Shown: positions 19,509-28,147 of the stretch, one piece after another
How positions within the stretch are numbered: the stretch's first letter is position 1
Layout: each line of letters begins with the position of its first letter
Assembly (NCBI RefSeq): GCF_003634585.1
Contig: NZ_RBLG01000003.1
Coordinates: 310,001-374,000 of the forward strand
Direction: 5' to 3'
DNA length: 64,000 nt
DNA from: Gillisia mitskevichiae
GTDB taxonomy: Bacteria > Bacteroidota > Bacteroidia > Flavobacteriales > Flavobacteriaceae
The notes under the pieces: model-generated
Told to the model about the DNA's origin: nothing
Databases searched by the model: none
Seen by the model: only the letters and a program-made list of their open reading frames with translations
Made by a program: the position numbers and the translations under genes

Positions 19509-19975
19509 GACTCTTCCTTTTTTCGACTTAATTTTGATAAATCTAAATAATATTAAAATTGATTGCACTATAATCAATTAAATGATTTTTACATTTAATA
19601 ATTTCTCAAAATATGCCTTTTTTAATACAAAATCCGAAATTGAAAAGCTTCTAATTATCATATTAGCAATGACTTTTTCGAACTCTTTTCCAAAAAGGTG
19701 ACTTTTAACATACTACTATATTGATATGAAAATCAGAATCTGACGTTTTCGGCAAATTTTGTGGGTGAATTCTTCTACATAAACACAAAATCGAGTAAAA
19801 ACAAAACAGCAAAATGATAATTTTAAGGTTTTTTTACATTAATTAATTAACACCCCCTAAATTTTTGGGGGTGTTTATTAATAATTACATAAATATAAAT
19901 GCTATGCCCCATTATTTTCGTCAAATTTTGAAAATATACATAGATTAGTAACCAACTAATTAACTGTATATCTAT
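19509..19975. other. 467-bp divergent region between gltB and the porin remnant
   Basis: No ORF or exact TAnnTTTG element was recognised in either direction, and no sigma-54 -24/-12 pair. The only strong structure is the GC-rich hairpin at 19849-19875. Both nitrogen transcripts should start here. Confidence 0.5.
19849..19875. promoter_or_regulatory. GC-rich hairpin in the nitrogen-gene divergent region
   Basis: AACACCCCC (19849-19857) and GGGGGTGTT (19867-19875) are perfect arms around a 9-base loop. The hairpin stands out in AT-rich sequence. It lies 100 bases before the porin remnant and about 340 bases upstream of gltB, and does not follow any gene end. It may be a terminator/attenuator of a leader RNA, or a protein site. 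Confidence 0.55.
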
Positions 19976-20428
19976 ATGAAAAAAAATTGCTTAGCTCTCC
20001 ATATTCCTTTTGCTTTCAATTCTTATGCACAAGAAGAAGAGGCTCCAACAAAAAAGATTAATATCTCAGGTCCTTCTGATGCATCTATACTTTTCAATTT
20101 ATATTCCTTCAACCTTAATTATGAGGAACTAGATACACAGACTCATGCAAGATTTTTCGCTAACGATCTGGGTTTTGCAATAGGTATGTCTAAGGTAGTT
20201 ATGGGTTAAGAAATAGGAAAGGTAGAAGAAGTAGCAGATCTCGTATTTGGACCTCGCGGGGGAGATGCAGTTTTTAATTCAATTGGAAGTTCTAATATCG
20301 AAAATCAGCTTTATGTAGACTGGAATGTGAATGATAAAGTAATGCTCACCTTGAGTAACTGGAATCCGTATTTGGGGTATGATGTGATCTCCCCCACTGC
20401 ACTTCTTGCAGCAGTATATAAATTTTAA
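19976..20428 (+). pseudogene. Decayed outer-membrane porin next to the ammonium transporter
   Basis: Translation starts with a signal-like N-terminus ending in NSYAQ, then runs to an in-frame TAA at 20207-20209. The same frame stays open after the stop to TAA 20426-20428. It keeps motifs that I recall from about 350-residue beta-barrel porins beside amt in flavobacteria: GFAIGMSKVV before the stop, then ADLVFGPRG, NQLYVDWNV and YDVISPTA after it. It jumps straight from VISPTA to the final strand LLAAVYKF, so most of the barrel is missing. One nonsense codon plus a large in-frame deletion explains it. It is probably non-functional. PII follows 16 bases later. Confidence 0.85.
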
Positions 20429-20444
20429 ACTAATTATATAAGTC

Positions 20445-20783
20445 ATGAAAAAAATAGAAGCAATCATCAGAAAATCAAAATTTTCTGCTGTTAAAAAAGC
20501 CTTACATGAAAAAGGTATCAATTTCTTTTCCTATTGGGATGTAACCGGTTTAGGAAATGAAAAACAAGGCAGTGTCTATCGGGGAGTTTCCTATAGCACT
20601 AGCGATATTCAGCGTAGATATTTATCCATAGTTGTAGATGATGCTTTTGAACAATCTACTATCGATGCCATCCTCGATGCAGGACGCACAGGAGAAGTTG
20701 GCGACGGAAAAATATTTGTATCCGATATCAATGAAGCATATAGAATTCGCACAGGTGATAAAGGAAAAGAAACTCTAAACTAA
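20445..20783 (+). CDS. glnK: PII nitrogen regulatory protein
   Basis: 112 residues, full PII length. The T-loop reads QGSVYRGVSY, with Tyr50 at the position of the uridylylated Tyr51 of E. coli GlnB. VGDGKIFV and YRIRTGDKG are the conserved nucleotide-binding segments. PII trimers sense ATP/ADP and 2-oxoglutarate and plug the Amt channel when nitrogen is plentiful. It lies 25 bases before amt, the classical glnK-amtB pairing. It is named glnK from this context; GlnB is not excluded by sequence alone. Confidence 0.93.
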   Translation: MKKIEAIIRKSKFSAVKKALHEKGINFFSYWDVTGLGNEKQGSVYRGVSYSTSDIQRRYLSIVVDDAFEQSTIDAILDAGRTGEVGDGKIFVSDINEAYRIRTGDKGKETLN

Positions 20784-20808
20784 TTATTAGGCATAAAATG
20801 TTATTTAT

Positions 20809-22047
20809 ATGGACTCAGGATTATTTACAATAAACAATGTATGGATGATGATTTGTACTGGGCTGGTATTTTTTATGCACCTCGGCTTTTCATTGCTGGA
20901 AATTGGACTTACCAGACAAAAGAATACAATAAATATACTCTTCAAAAATCTATTCATTATTTGTGCAGGTTTACTTATGTATTATATAGGTGGTTTCAAT
21001 TTGATGTATCCGGGATTTGAAGAAGGATCTGCAGGGATCTTAAAATTTGCAGGCTTCGGAATAACCGCTCCAGAAAATGGAATGGTCCCAGCATATGCAA
21101 GCGGAGGATATACTTGGTGGACAGATTTCCTTTTTCAAGGGATGTTTGCTGCAACAGCAGCCACCATTGTTTCTGGAGCAGTTGCAGAACGTATTAAAAT
21201 TGGAGGATTTATGATGTTTGTTGTAATTTACGTTGGCTTCATCTATCCAATAGTTGGTTCCTGGAAATGGGGTGGTGGCTTTCTGGATAGCATGGGATTC
21301 TATGATTTTGCCGGAGCTACCTTAGTACACTCTGTTGGAGGTTGGGCCGCATTAGTGGCTGTGTTTCTATTAGGACCACGTATTGGTAAATTCGATGAAA
21401 ACAACAAACCTCAACCTATTCCTGGCCACAATATTCCATTTGCAGCTACAGGAGTATTAATACTATGGTTAGGATGGTTTGGATTTAACGGAGGCTCTGT
21501 ATTATCTGCAAATCCTGCAATTACTTCCCTTGTACTTGTTACCACATCATTGGCCGCAGCAGCAGGTGGGATTTCAGCTTTTTTAACTTCCACCTTAATG
21601 TATAAGAATTATGACCTTACCATGTTCCTCAATGGAATTTTAGGAGGACTGGTAGGAATTACTGCCGGAGCCGATTTAATGTCTCCCAACGAAGCTGTAG
21701 TAATTGGTTTAATTGCCGGTGTTGTTATAGTAATGGGCGTAGCTCTTATAGATAAATTGAAACTAGATGACCCTGTGGGAGCAATCGCTGTACACCTAAT
21801 TTGTGGTATTTGGGGGACATTAGCTGTTGGGATATTTGGATCTATGGCAGGAATAGATCAATTTATTAATCAATTAATAGGTGTTGGAATTGTGGGCGCA
21901 TTTTGTGTAATAAGCTCCTTAATTATTCTTAAGATCATAAAATCTTTTGTTGGGATAAGAGTTTCTGAAATAGAGGAATTGGAAGGTTTAGACAGACATG
22001 AACATGGAATGGATGCTTATCCCGATTTTAGAGCGAACGAGCATTAA
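20809..22047 (+). CDS. amt: Ammonium transporter
   Basis: 412 residues with about 11 membrane segments. The twin pore histidines are present (His174 in LVHSVGG and His327 in AVHLICG), as is Asp166 in YDFAGA, equivalent to E. coli AmtB Asp160. It conducts ammonium into the cytoplasm and is expected to be gated by the PII protein encoded just upstream. The transcript ends at a strong terminator convergent with sucC. Confidence 0.96.
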   Translation: MDSGLFTINNVWMMICTGLVFFMHLGFSLLEIGLTRQKNTINILFKNLFIICAGLLMYYIGGFNLMYPGFEEGSAGILKFAGFGITAPENGMVPAYASGGYTWWTDFLFQGMFAATAATIVSGAVAERIKIGGFMMFVVIYVGFIYPIVGSWKWGGGFLDSMGFYDFAGATLVHSVGGWAALVAVFLLGPRIGKFDENNKPQPIPGHNIPFAATGVLILWLGWFGFNGGSVLSANPAITSLVLVTTSLAAAAGGISAFLTSTLMYKNYDLTMFLNGILGGLVGITAGADLMSPNEAVVIGLIAGVVIVMGVALIDKLKLDDPVGAIAVHLICGIWGTLAVGIFGSMAGIDQFINQLIGVGIVGAFCVISSLIILKIIKSFVGIRVSEIEELEGLDRHEHGMDAYPDFRANEH

Positions 22048-22104
22048 GTAAGTGGTATGTTGTAATTTTAAAAAATCATTTCGATTTCAAACTTTTCAAA
22101 ACAA

Positions 22105-22134
22105 AAAAATCCCAAACTTTCGTTTGGGATTTTT
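22105..22134. terminator. Bidirectional rho-independent terminator
   Basis: A 13-bp stem (AAAAATCCCAAAC with its complement) and a 4-base loop lie between convergent amt and sucC. Confidence 0.92.
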
Positions 22135-22153
22135 AATATGTTGAGATTATAAT

Positions 22154-23344
22154 TTAAGCTAAAACAGCCTGAACTTTATCTGCAGCTTCCTGGAATTCTA
22201 TTGCACTTTGTACATCCAATCCGCTATTATCTATAATTTCTTTTGCAATATCTGCATTAGTACCTTGTAAACGAACAATTATAGGCACATTGATGTTACC
22301 CATGTTCTTATATGCATCTACAATTCCTTGTGCAACACGATCACATCTTACAATACCACCAAAGATATTAATAAGGATCGCTTTTACGTTTTCATCCTTC
22401 AATATAAGTCTGAAAGCTTCTTCTACTCTTTTTGCATCTGCAGTACCACCAACATCTAAGAAGTTAGCTGGTTCTCCACCTGCTTGTTTAATAAGATCCA
22501 TAGTTGCCATCGCAAGTCCTGCCCCGTTAACCATACACCCAACGTTACCGTCTAAATCTACATAGTTAAGTCCTACTTTTCTTGCTTCAACCTCTACAGG
22601 ATTCTCCTCACGGATATCACGCATTTCTGCATAATTCTTATGTCTGTATAAAGCGTTATCATCTAAAGTTACTTTAGCATCTACCGCCATGATCTTATCA
22701 TCACTCGTTTTAAGAACAGGATTGATCTCAAATAAAGCTGAATCAGATTCTACGTAAGCAGTATAAAGAGCAGTAACGAATTTCGTCATTTCTTTAAAAG
22801 CTGTTCCGCTTAAACCTAAGTTAAAAGCTATTCTTCTTGCTTGAAATCCTTGTAATCCAACTGAAGGATCAATTTCTTCAGTAAAGATCAAATGCGGAGT
22901 TTCTTCTGCAACTGTTTCTATATCCATTCCACCTTCAGTAGAATACATGATCATATTACGTCCTGTATTTCTATTTAAAAGTACAGACATGTAATATTCT
23001 TCTGGCTCATTATCACCAGGATAATAAACATCTTCTGCAACTAATACTTGGTGAACTTTTTTCCCTTCAGCAGAAGTTTGAGGAGTAACCAGATTCATCC
23101 CGATTATTTGTCCTGCAATTTCTTCAACCTCTTTAAGATTTTTAGCAAGTTTAACTCCACCACCTTTACCACGGCCTCCGGCATGCACCTGAGCTTTGAT
23201 TACGTGCCATCCGGTTCCGGTTAACTCGGTAAGTTCTTTTGCAGCATCTACTGCTTCTTTTGCATTATGAGCAACAATACCACGCTGAATGCGTACGCCA
23301 AAGCTGTTCAAAATTTCTTTTCCTTGATATTCGTGTATGTTCAT
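22154..23344 (-). CDS. sucC: Succinyl-CoA synthetase, beta subunit
   Basis: 396 residues from ATG 23344. The frame is open 15 codons further, but MNIHEYQGKEIL is the canonical SucC N-terminus and the promoter lies inside the extension. An ATP-grasp domain (GGRGKGGGVKLA) precedes a C-terminal ligase domain with the Gly-rich stretch NIFGGIVRCD. With SucD it makes succinate and ATP or GTP from succinyl-CoA in the TCA cycle. sucD is not in the window, so the two genes are apart here. Confidence 0.97.
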   Translation of the reverse strand: MNIHEYQGKEILNSFGVRIQRGIVAHNAKEAVDAAKELTELTGTGWHVIKAQVHAGGRGKGGGVKLAKNLKEVEEIAGQIIGMNLVTPQTSAEGKKVHQVLVAEDVYYPGDNEPEEYYMSVLLNRNTGRNMIMYSTEGGMDIETVAEETPHLIFTEEIDPSVGLQGFQARRIAFNLGLSGTAFKEMTKFVTALYTAYVESDSALFEINPVLKTSDDKIMAVDAKVTLDDNALYRHKNYAEMRDIREENPVEVEARKVGLNYVDLDGNVGCMVNGAGLAMATMDLIKQAGGEPANFLDVGGTADAKRVEEAFRLILKDENVKAILINIFGGIVRCDRVAQGIVDAYKNMGNINVPIIVRLQGTNADIAKEIIDNSGLDVQSAIEFQEAADKVQAVLA

Positions 23345-23377
23345 AATCTGCTTTTCTTCAGTATTAATTACGGAACG

Positions 23378-23409
23378 CAAAAGTAACAAATGTAAAAGTA
23401 TTGTACCAA
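23378..23409 (-). promoter_or_regulatory. Bacteroidota-type promoter of sucC
   Basis: On the minus strand TACTTTTG (23385-23378) matches TAnnTTTG, with a TTG at 23409-23407 and a 21-base spacer. A second exact match, TACATTTG at 23394-23387, lies beside it but lacks a spaced TTG. The leader to ATG 23344 would be about 27 bases. Confidence 0.65.
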
Positions 23410-23545
23410 TCTTTTTTGGGATATAAGTCTCTTCTACTTAAAAGCTCTAAAAAGCAACCCAAATATGGCTGCATTACAGGTCTTATTCACTAAAACGTTA
23501 TCGTGGTTTCCCTTGATATTATTACGCCAAACAGGAATTCTATCT

Positions 23546-23553
23546 TATTTTTG
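23546..23553 (+). promoter_or_regulatory. -7 promoter element of the MFS gene
   Basis: TATTTTTG matches TAnnTTTG exactly, 18 bases before ATG 23572. No TTG is found at the right distance upstream. Confidence 0.5.
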
Positions 23554-23571
23554 CGGTTTAATTTTTTCTAG

Positions 23572-24750
23572 ATGAATAAAGGATTATTAGCATTAGCTAT
23601 AGGTGGTTTTGGAATTGGAATGACGGAGTTTGTGATGATGGGTATCTTACCAGATGTTGCTACTGCTTTAGATATTAGTATTCCAAAAGCTGGTCATTTT
23701 ATCTCTGCCTATGCTTTAGGCGTAGTAGTTGGCGCTCCCTTGATCACAGCTATTGGGGGAAAATATCCAGCACATAAGATCTTACTATTATTAATGCTTT
23801 GGTTTACAGTTTTCAACACACTTTCTGCATTTGCAGGAAGTTATGAAATGCTTCTAGCAGCTAGATTTTTATCTGGCTTACCACATGGTGCATTTTTTGG
23901 AATTGGAGCCGTAGTAGCAGGAAAATTAGCGAAACCCGGAAAATCTGCTCAGGCAATTGCTATCATGTTCACCGGTTTAACCTTAGCAAATGTATTAGGC
24001 GTCCCACTGGGTACTTATTTGGGACATCAATATAGTTGGGGGATTTCATTTTTAATGGTTGGAATAATAGGAATTATGGCCATGCTAGGGATAAAATTTT
24101 GGATGCCTGCTTTAGATAAATCTTCTCCAGACGGATTTAAAAAAGATTTAAAAGTGCTTAAAAAACTTGAACTATGGATGGTGATCTTACTTACTACAGT
24201 AGGAACTGGAGGCTTTTTTGCTTGGTATAGTTACATCGCTCCTTTAATAACAAACGTTGCAGGACATGATGAAAGCGTGGTTAGTTATGCCATGATCCTT
24301 GCAGGCTTAGGAATGGTAGTTGGAAATATCTTAGGTGCAAAACTTGCTGAAAAATTTAGCCCTATCTACGCTGTGATCCTTACATTAATCACCATGGTCA
24401 TTCTTTTGGTTGCGAATTCATACTTAGCACATGATCCTATTCTTATTTTAATTATGACCTTTCTAATAGGTATGGTTGCTTTCTGTATCTCTACTCCTAT
24501 TCAAATGGCGGTGATAAATTCCTCTAAAGGATCGGAGATGCTAGGATCTTCTTTAAATCAGAGTGCATTTAATATGGGTAATGCCTCTGGCGCCTATTTA
24601 GCGGGTTTACCAATAGCCATGGGATACGGTTTTACTTCAGCAACATTAGTGGGAGCAGCAATGGCGGGAAGTGGTGTTTTAATAGCTATTGGAGTTATAT
24701 TAATTAGAAAAAAACATCAAGAAACTTCAGCAATCGCTGTAGAGGCTTAA
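23572..24750 (+). CDS. MFS transporter, AraJ-like efflux family
   Basis: 392 residues with 12 predicted membrane segments. The N-terminus (GGFGIGMTEFVMMGILPDVA) and AARFLSGLPHGAFFGIGA match the DHA1-type exporters related to AraJ, which export sugars or small drugs. The substrate cannot be told from sequence. It has its own promoter element and no obvious operon partner; lysA follows 124 bases later with its own element. Confidence 0.88.
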   Translation: MNKGLLALAIGGFGIGMTEFVMMGILPDVATALDISIPKAGHFISAYALGVVVGAPLITAIGGKYPAHKILLLLMLWFTVFNTLSAFAGSYEMLLAARFLSGLPHGAFFGIGAVVAGKLAKPGKSAQAIAIMFTGLTLANVLGVPLGTYLGHQYSWGISFLMVGIIGIMAMLGIKFWMPALDKSSPDGFKKDLKVLKKLELWMVILLTTVGTGGFFAWYSYIAPLITNVAGHDESVVSYAMILAGLGMVVGNILGAKLAEKFSPIYAVILTLITMVILLVANSYLAHDPILILIMTFLIGMVAFCISTPIQMAVINSSKGSEMLGSSLNQSAFNMGNASGAYLAGLPIAMGYGFTSATLVGAAMAGSGVLIAIGVILIRKKHQETSAIAVEA

Positions 24751-24846
24751 TCTTATTCTTAAGAAATAATAGGTGTTCCTAATTTTAACAGAAGTAAATA
24801 ATTAGTTTTATTTTGGTATTCTTTATATCTAATTAAAAATCTCGAT

Positions 24847-24854
24847 TATTTTTG
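24847..24854 (+). promoter_or_regulatory. -7 promoter element of lysA
   Basis: TATTTTTG matches TAnnTTTG exactly, 20 bases before ATG 24875. A TTTG upstream is about 31 bases away, too far for a usual -33 element. Confidence 0.5.
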
Positions 24855-24874
24855 TAACGTAAAATTCAACTTTA

Positions 24875-26080
24875 ATGAACAATCAAGACCTTTTAAATGT
24901 AGCTGCAGAATTCGGCAGTCCAGTTTATATTTACGATGCAGAAAAAATAGAGTCTCAATATAAAAGACTTACTTCAGCATTTAATATGGTGGATCACCTT
25001 AGAATTAATTATGCGGTTAAAGCATTATCTAATATTTCTGTACTTAAATTATTTAAAAAGTTAGGAGCCGGTTTAGATACCGTTTCTGTTCAAGAAGTGA
25101 AATTAGGATTGAAGGCAGGATTCGATCCCTCAAAAATTATCTACACTCCTAATGGCGTTTCTTTAGAAGAAATTGAAGAAGTAACCACTTTAGGTGTTCA
25201 AATTAATATAGACAACCTTTCTATTTTAGAACAGTTTGGAACGAGACATCCTAAAATTCCTGTATGTATTAGGATCAATCCACATGTAATGGCGGGTGGA
25301 AATAGCAATATTTCGGTAGGCCATATAGATTCTAAATTTGGAATTTCCATTCATCAAATTCCGCATTTATTGCGAATTATAGATAATACTGGAATGCATA
25401 TTAATGGGATCCACATGCACACTGGAAGTGATATTTTGGATATTGAAGTGTTCTTATATGCATCTGAGATCTTATTTGAAACTGCAAAAAACTTTCCAGA
25501 TCTGGATTTTATAGATTTTGGCAGCGGATTTAAAGTGCCTTATAAGCCAGGTGATATAGAAACCAATATTGAAGAATTGGGCGAAAAGTTAAGTGAGCGA
25601 TTTATCACATTCTGTAAAGAATATGGTAGAGATCTAACTCTAGCCTTCGAACCAGGAAAATTTTTAGTGAGTGAAGCTGGCAAATTCGTTGCGAAAGTAA
25701 ATGTGATAAAACAGACTACCTCTACAGTATTTGCTGGGATCGATTCTGGTTTTAATCATTTAATCAGGCCAATGCTTTACGGTTCTCAACATGAAATAAA
25801 GAATATTTCTAATCCAGATGGAAAAGTGAGGTTTTATTCTGTGGTGGGTTATATTTGTGAAACAGACACATTTGCTACCAATAAAAGGATTTCTGAAATA
25901 AAAGAGGGTGACCTTCTAAGTTTTAGCAATGCTGGTGCTTATTGTTTTAGTATGGCTAGTAATTACAATTCCAGATATCGTCCTGCTGAAGTGTTATGGT
26001 ATAATGGAGAGGCTCATCTTATTAGAAAAAGAGAAGTTTTTGAAGATCTTATCACCAATCAGGTAGAGATAGAACTTTAA
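24875..26080 (+). CDS. lysA: Diaminopimelate decarboxylase
   Basis: 401 residues, a fold-type III PLP enzyme. Lys49 in YAVKALSN is the PLP lysine; GIHMHTGSDI, EPGKFLV, CETDTFA and GAYCFSMASNYN are the conserved active-site blocks. It decarboxylates meso-diaminopimelate to L-lysine, the last step of lysine synthesis. Both CETDTF and the GAY motif are intact, which favours diaminopimelate over ornithine or arginine as substrate. A long hairpin follows the stop codon. Confidence 0.96.
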   Translation: MNNQDLLNVAAEFGSPVYIYDAEKIESQYKRLTSAFNMVDHLRINYAVKALSNISVLKLFKKLGAGLDTVSVQEVKLGLKAGFDPSKIIYTPNGVSLEEIEEVTTLGVQINIDNLSILEQFGTRHPKIPVCIRINPHVMAGGNSNISVGHIDSKFGISIHQIPHLLRIIDNTGMHINGIHMHTGSDILDIEVFLYASEILFETAKNFPDLDFIDFGSGFKVPYKPGDIETNIEELGEKLSERFITFCKEYGRDLTLAFEPGKFLVSEAGKFVAKVNVIKQTTSTVFAGIDSGFNHLIRPMLYGSQHEIKNISNPDGKVRFYSVVGYICETDTFATNKRISEIKEGDLLSFSNAGAYCFSMASNYNSRYRPAEVLWYNGEAHLIRKREVFEDLITNQVEIEL

Positions 26081-26097
26081 TTTCTTTAAACTATTTC

Positions 26098-26152
26098 GGG
26101 ATTTCCAGATGCATAATTAATTGATGTCAATTACGATGCATCTAGAAATCCC
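26098..26152 (+). terminator. 55-nt nearly complete hairpin after lysA
   Basis: Outer arms 26098-26114 and 26136-26152 pair over 17 bp with one mismatch. Inside, TAATTGA (26118-26124) pairs perfectly with TCAATTA (26127-26133) around a 2-base loop. Only a short TTTT follows. It probably ends lysA transcription or protects its 3' end. It also sits close to the start of the DUF389 gene, so a regulatory role there is possible. Confidence 0.65.
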
Positions 26153-26224
26153 CAACTTTTGGTTAAATCTAAACCCAACTTTGACAAAAGTGATATCTTG
26201 CAGCGTAATCGCAGCTATCCAACT

Positions 26225-28093
26225 ATGTTTTATCTAGTCCATCATCAAGATGATTTTGAGAATATTACAGAAAATGTAATTCCATTTTTCGAGAAATCTA
26301 ACTTCACTTTACTTACTCTTCCTATATCCGAACAATTTGTTCCAGAAGAAGAATCTGTACTTGTTTCCTACCTTTCGGACGAAAATTTTAAAGACCTATT
26401 AATTAAGACTGCGAAAAATGAGTGGCGGCTAGCATTGCTTCCGCATCCAGATTGTCAAAAAGCACTCAAAGGTCTTGGAGTTACAGGAAAATTGGAAGAG
26501 GTTGCTAACCAGATCCTTGAGCAAAAAGAAATTAATGAATTAGATTTACTTTATTGTAATGAGATTCCAGTACTTCAATCTGTAAATGTAGGAGATGTTC
26601 TTATTTTTTCTGAACAGAAAGGAACCCCTGGTTTTCTATCTGAAGTATTTCAATTTATAAAAAACATTAGAAGATTACCTGGATTATCGCATAAGACCTT
26701 TCTTATAAGTGCAGATGAGGAACAAATTATTCATACATCGGCCTTAGGTATAATAGCTGTAGAACATCCTTCTGCCTCTGTTATCTCTAAAAGATTACTT
26801 AATAATATTGTACTGAATGATGGTAAATTTCAGGTACTCATTCTATCACCACAAAGCATTTTTCAGCTTTTAGCCTTTTTATTTAAAAGCTTATTACCCA
26901 AACCTGTAACTAAGGCTCAATTACCTTCATTTATAGGGCATATTAAAACTACCAACCTAAAAATTGAGAATGAATTACCAATAGATTTCTCTTTAGATGG
27001 AGAGAAATTATCTGCGAAAGAAATCAATTTAAATGTACACAACCGGGAAATTAAACTTCAACAAAAAAGCGAATATGCTTCAAAAAATGAAGGTGTAGAC
27101 GAGAAAAAGAATCTCAAAATAGACAAATTACCTACTGGCGAAAAAAGGGAAGAACTAACGCAGCGAAAAATGCCCTTTTTACCTAGAGCTACTACAGAAG
27201 AATTTCAGGAATTATTCAAAGTTTTAAAAGAGAACGCAAAACTTAGCTCTTCTTTCATAGTAATGATGATTCTGGCCACGCTAATTGCCACTTTTGGGCT
27301 TTTTGGTGACTCATCTCCAGTAATTATTGGCGCTATGATCCTTGCACCTATCATCGCTCCAATCGTATCCTTTTCCATGGGAATGGTGCGTTATGACACT
27401 AATATGCTAAAAACCGGAATAGTCACTATTTTGATTGGAACCATAGTAGCATTGATATTTGCTGCTGGAGTTAGTATGATTATTCCTCTAAAGGTGTTAA
27501 CCTCTGAAATAGATGCACGACTAACCCCTACTCTTTTAGATATGGGAATAGCAGTAGCGTCTGGAATTGCCGCAGCTTATGCCCATGCAAAAGAAGGAAT
27601 CGCAAAAAGTTTGGCAGGGGTAGCTATCGCTGTTGCCTTAGTTCCCCCACTAGCAGTTGCAGGAATTGGAATTGGGTGGTGGGACTGGGAAGTGTTTTCT
27701 GGTGCCTTTCTACTTTATTTAACCAACCTTGCCGGGATTATAATGTTTGCAGGTATTACATTTTTGTTGCTAGGTTTTGCTCCTTTTAGAAGAGCTAGAA
27801 TGGGATTAGTTTATACTTTGATCATTATTAGTATTGTAATGATCCCACTTTCCCTTTCTTTCAATAGAATTAAACAAGAAGCGAGAATAACCTCAAAACT
27901 AGAAGGAACTAGTTTCGACGATATCTATTTGAGAGATGTAAAGGTTAGAACAGGAAAACCACTAATGGTTTCTATAAAACTGGTAAGTCCAGAAGCTATA
28001 GAATCAGAAGAAATGATAAAAATCAAGCAACAAATTGAAGAAAAGATAGGAGAGCCAATTATTTTAGAAGTTATTTCTGCGATAGAATTTTAA
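26225..28093 (+). CDS. DUF389 membrane protein with lipid-kinase-like N-terminal half
   Basis: 622 residues from ATG 26225; a TTG at 26159 would add 22 residues that look unrelated. The C-terminal part (about 315-540) has the hydrophobic helices of the DUF389/TIGR00341 family, with GDSSPVIIGAMILAPIIAPI and VALVPPLAVAGIGI. The first 290 residues resemble the diacylglycerol/sphingosine kinase fold: LPHPDCQKALKGLGV stands where kinases have the PxGTxN nucleotide loop, and PIDFSLDGEKL matches their C-terminal DGE strand. The nucleotide motif is lost, so kinase activity is unlikely. The function of DUF389 is not established to my knowledge. Confidence 0.8.
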   Translation: MFYLVHHQDDFENITENVIPFFEKSNFTLLTLPISEQFVPEEESVLVSYLSDENFKDLLIKTAKNEWRLALLPHPDCQKALKGLGVTGKLEEVANQILEQKEINELDLLYCNEIPVLQSVNVGDVLIFSEQKGTPGFLSEVFQFIKNIRRLPGLSHKTFLISADEEQIIHTSALGIIAVEHPSASVISKRLLNNIVLNDGKFQVLILSPQSIFQLLAFLFKSLLPKPVTKAQLPSFIGHIKTTNLKIENELPIDFSLDGEKLSAKEINLNVHNREIKLQQKSEYASKNEGVDEKKNLKIDKLPTGEKREELTQRKMPFLPRATTEEFQELFKVLKENAKLSSSFIVMMILATLIATFGLFGDSSPVIIGAMILAPIIAPIVSFSMGMVRYDTNMLKTGIVTILIGTIVALIFAAGVSMIIPLKVLTSEIDARLTPTLLDMGIAVASGIAAAYAHAKEGIAKSLAGVAIAVALVPPLAVAGIGIGWWDWEVFSGAFLLYLTNLAGIIMFAGITFLLLGFAPFRRARMGLVYTLIIISIVMIPLSLSFNRIKQEARITSKLEGTSFDDIYLRDVKVRTGKPLMVSIKLVSPEAIESEEMIKIKQQIEEKIGEPIILEVISAIEF

Positions 28094-28147
28094 AAATTTC
28101 TGCACTTTTAAATTCTATTATTTTCAAGTTTTTACAGACCTTTGAAA

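Noticed and set aside
19509-19975. Sigma-54 promoter for glnK/amt or gltBD
   Set aside because: No TGGC-N-TTGC type pair with correct spacing was found in the region.
26159-26224. 22-codon extension of the DUF389 protein from TTG 26159
   Set aside because: It overlaps the foot of a possible promoter and reads low-complexity polar sequence; ATG 26225 gives a family-like N-terminus.
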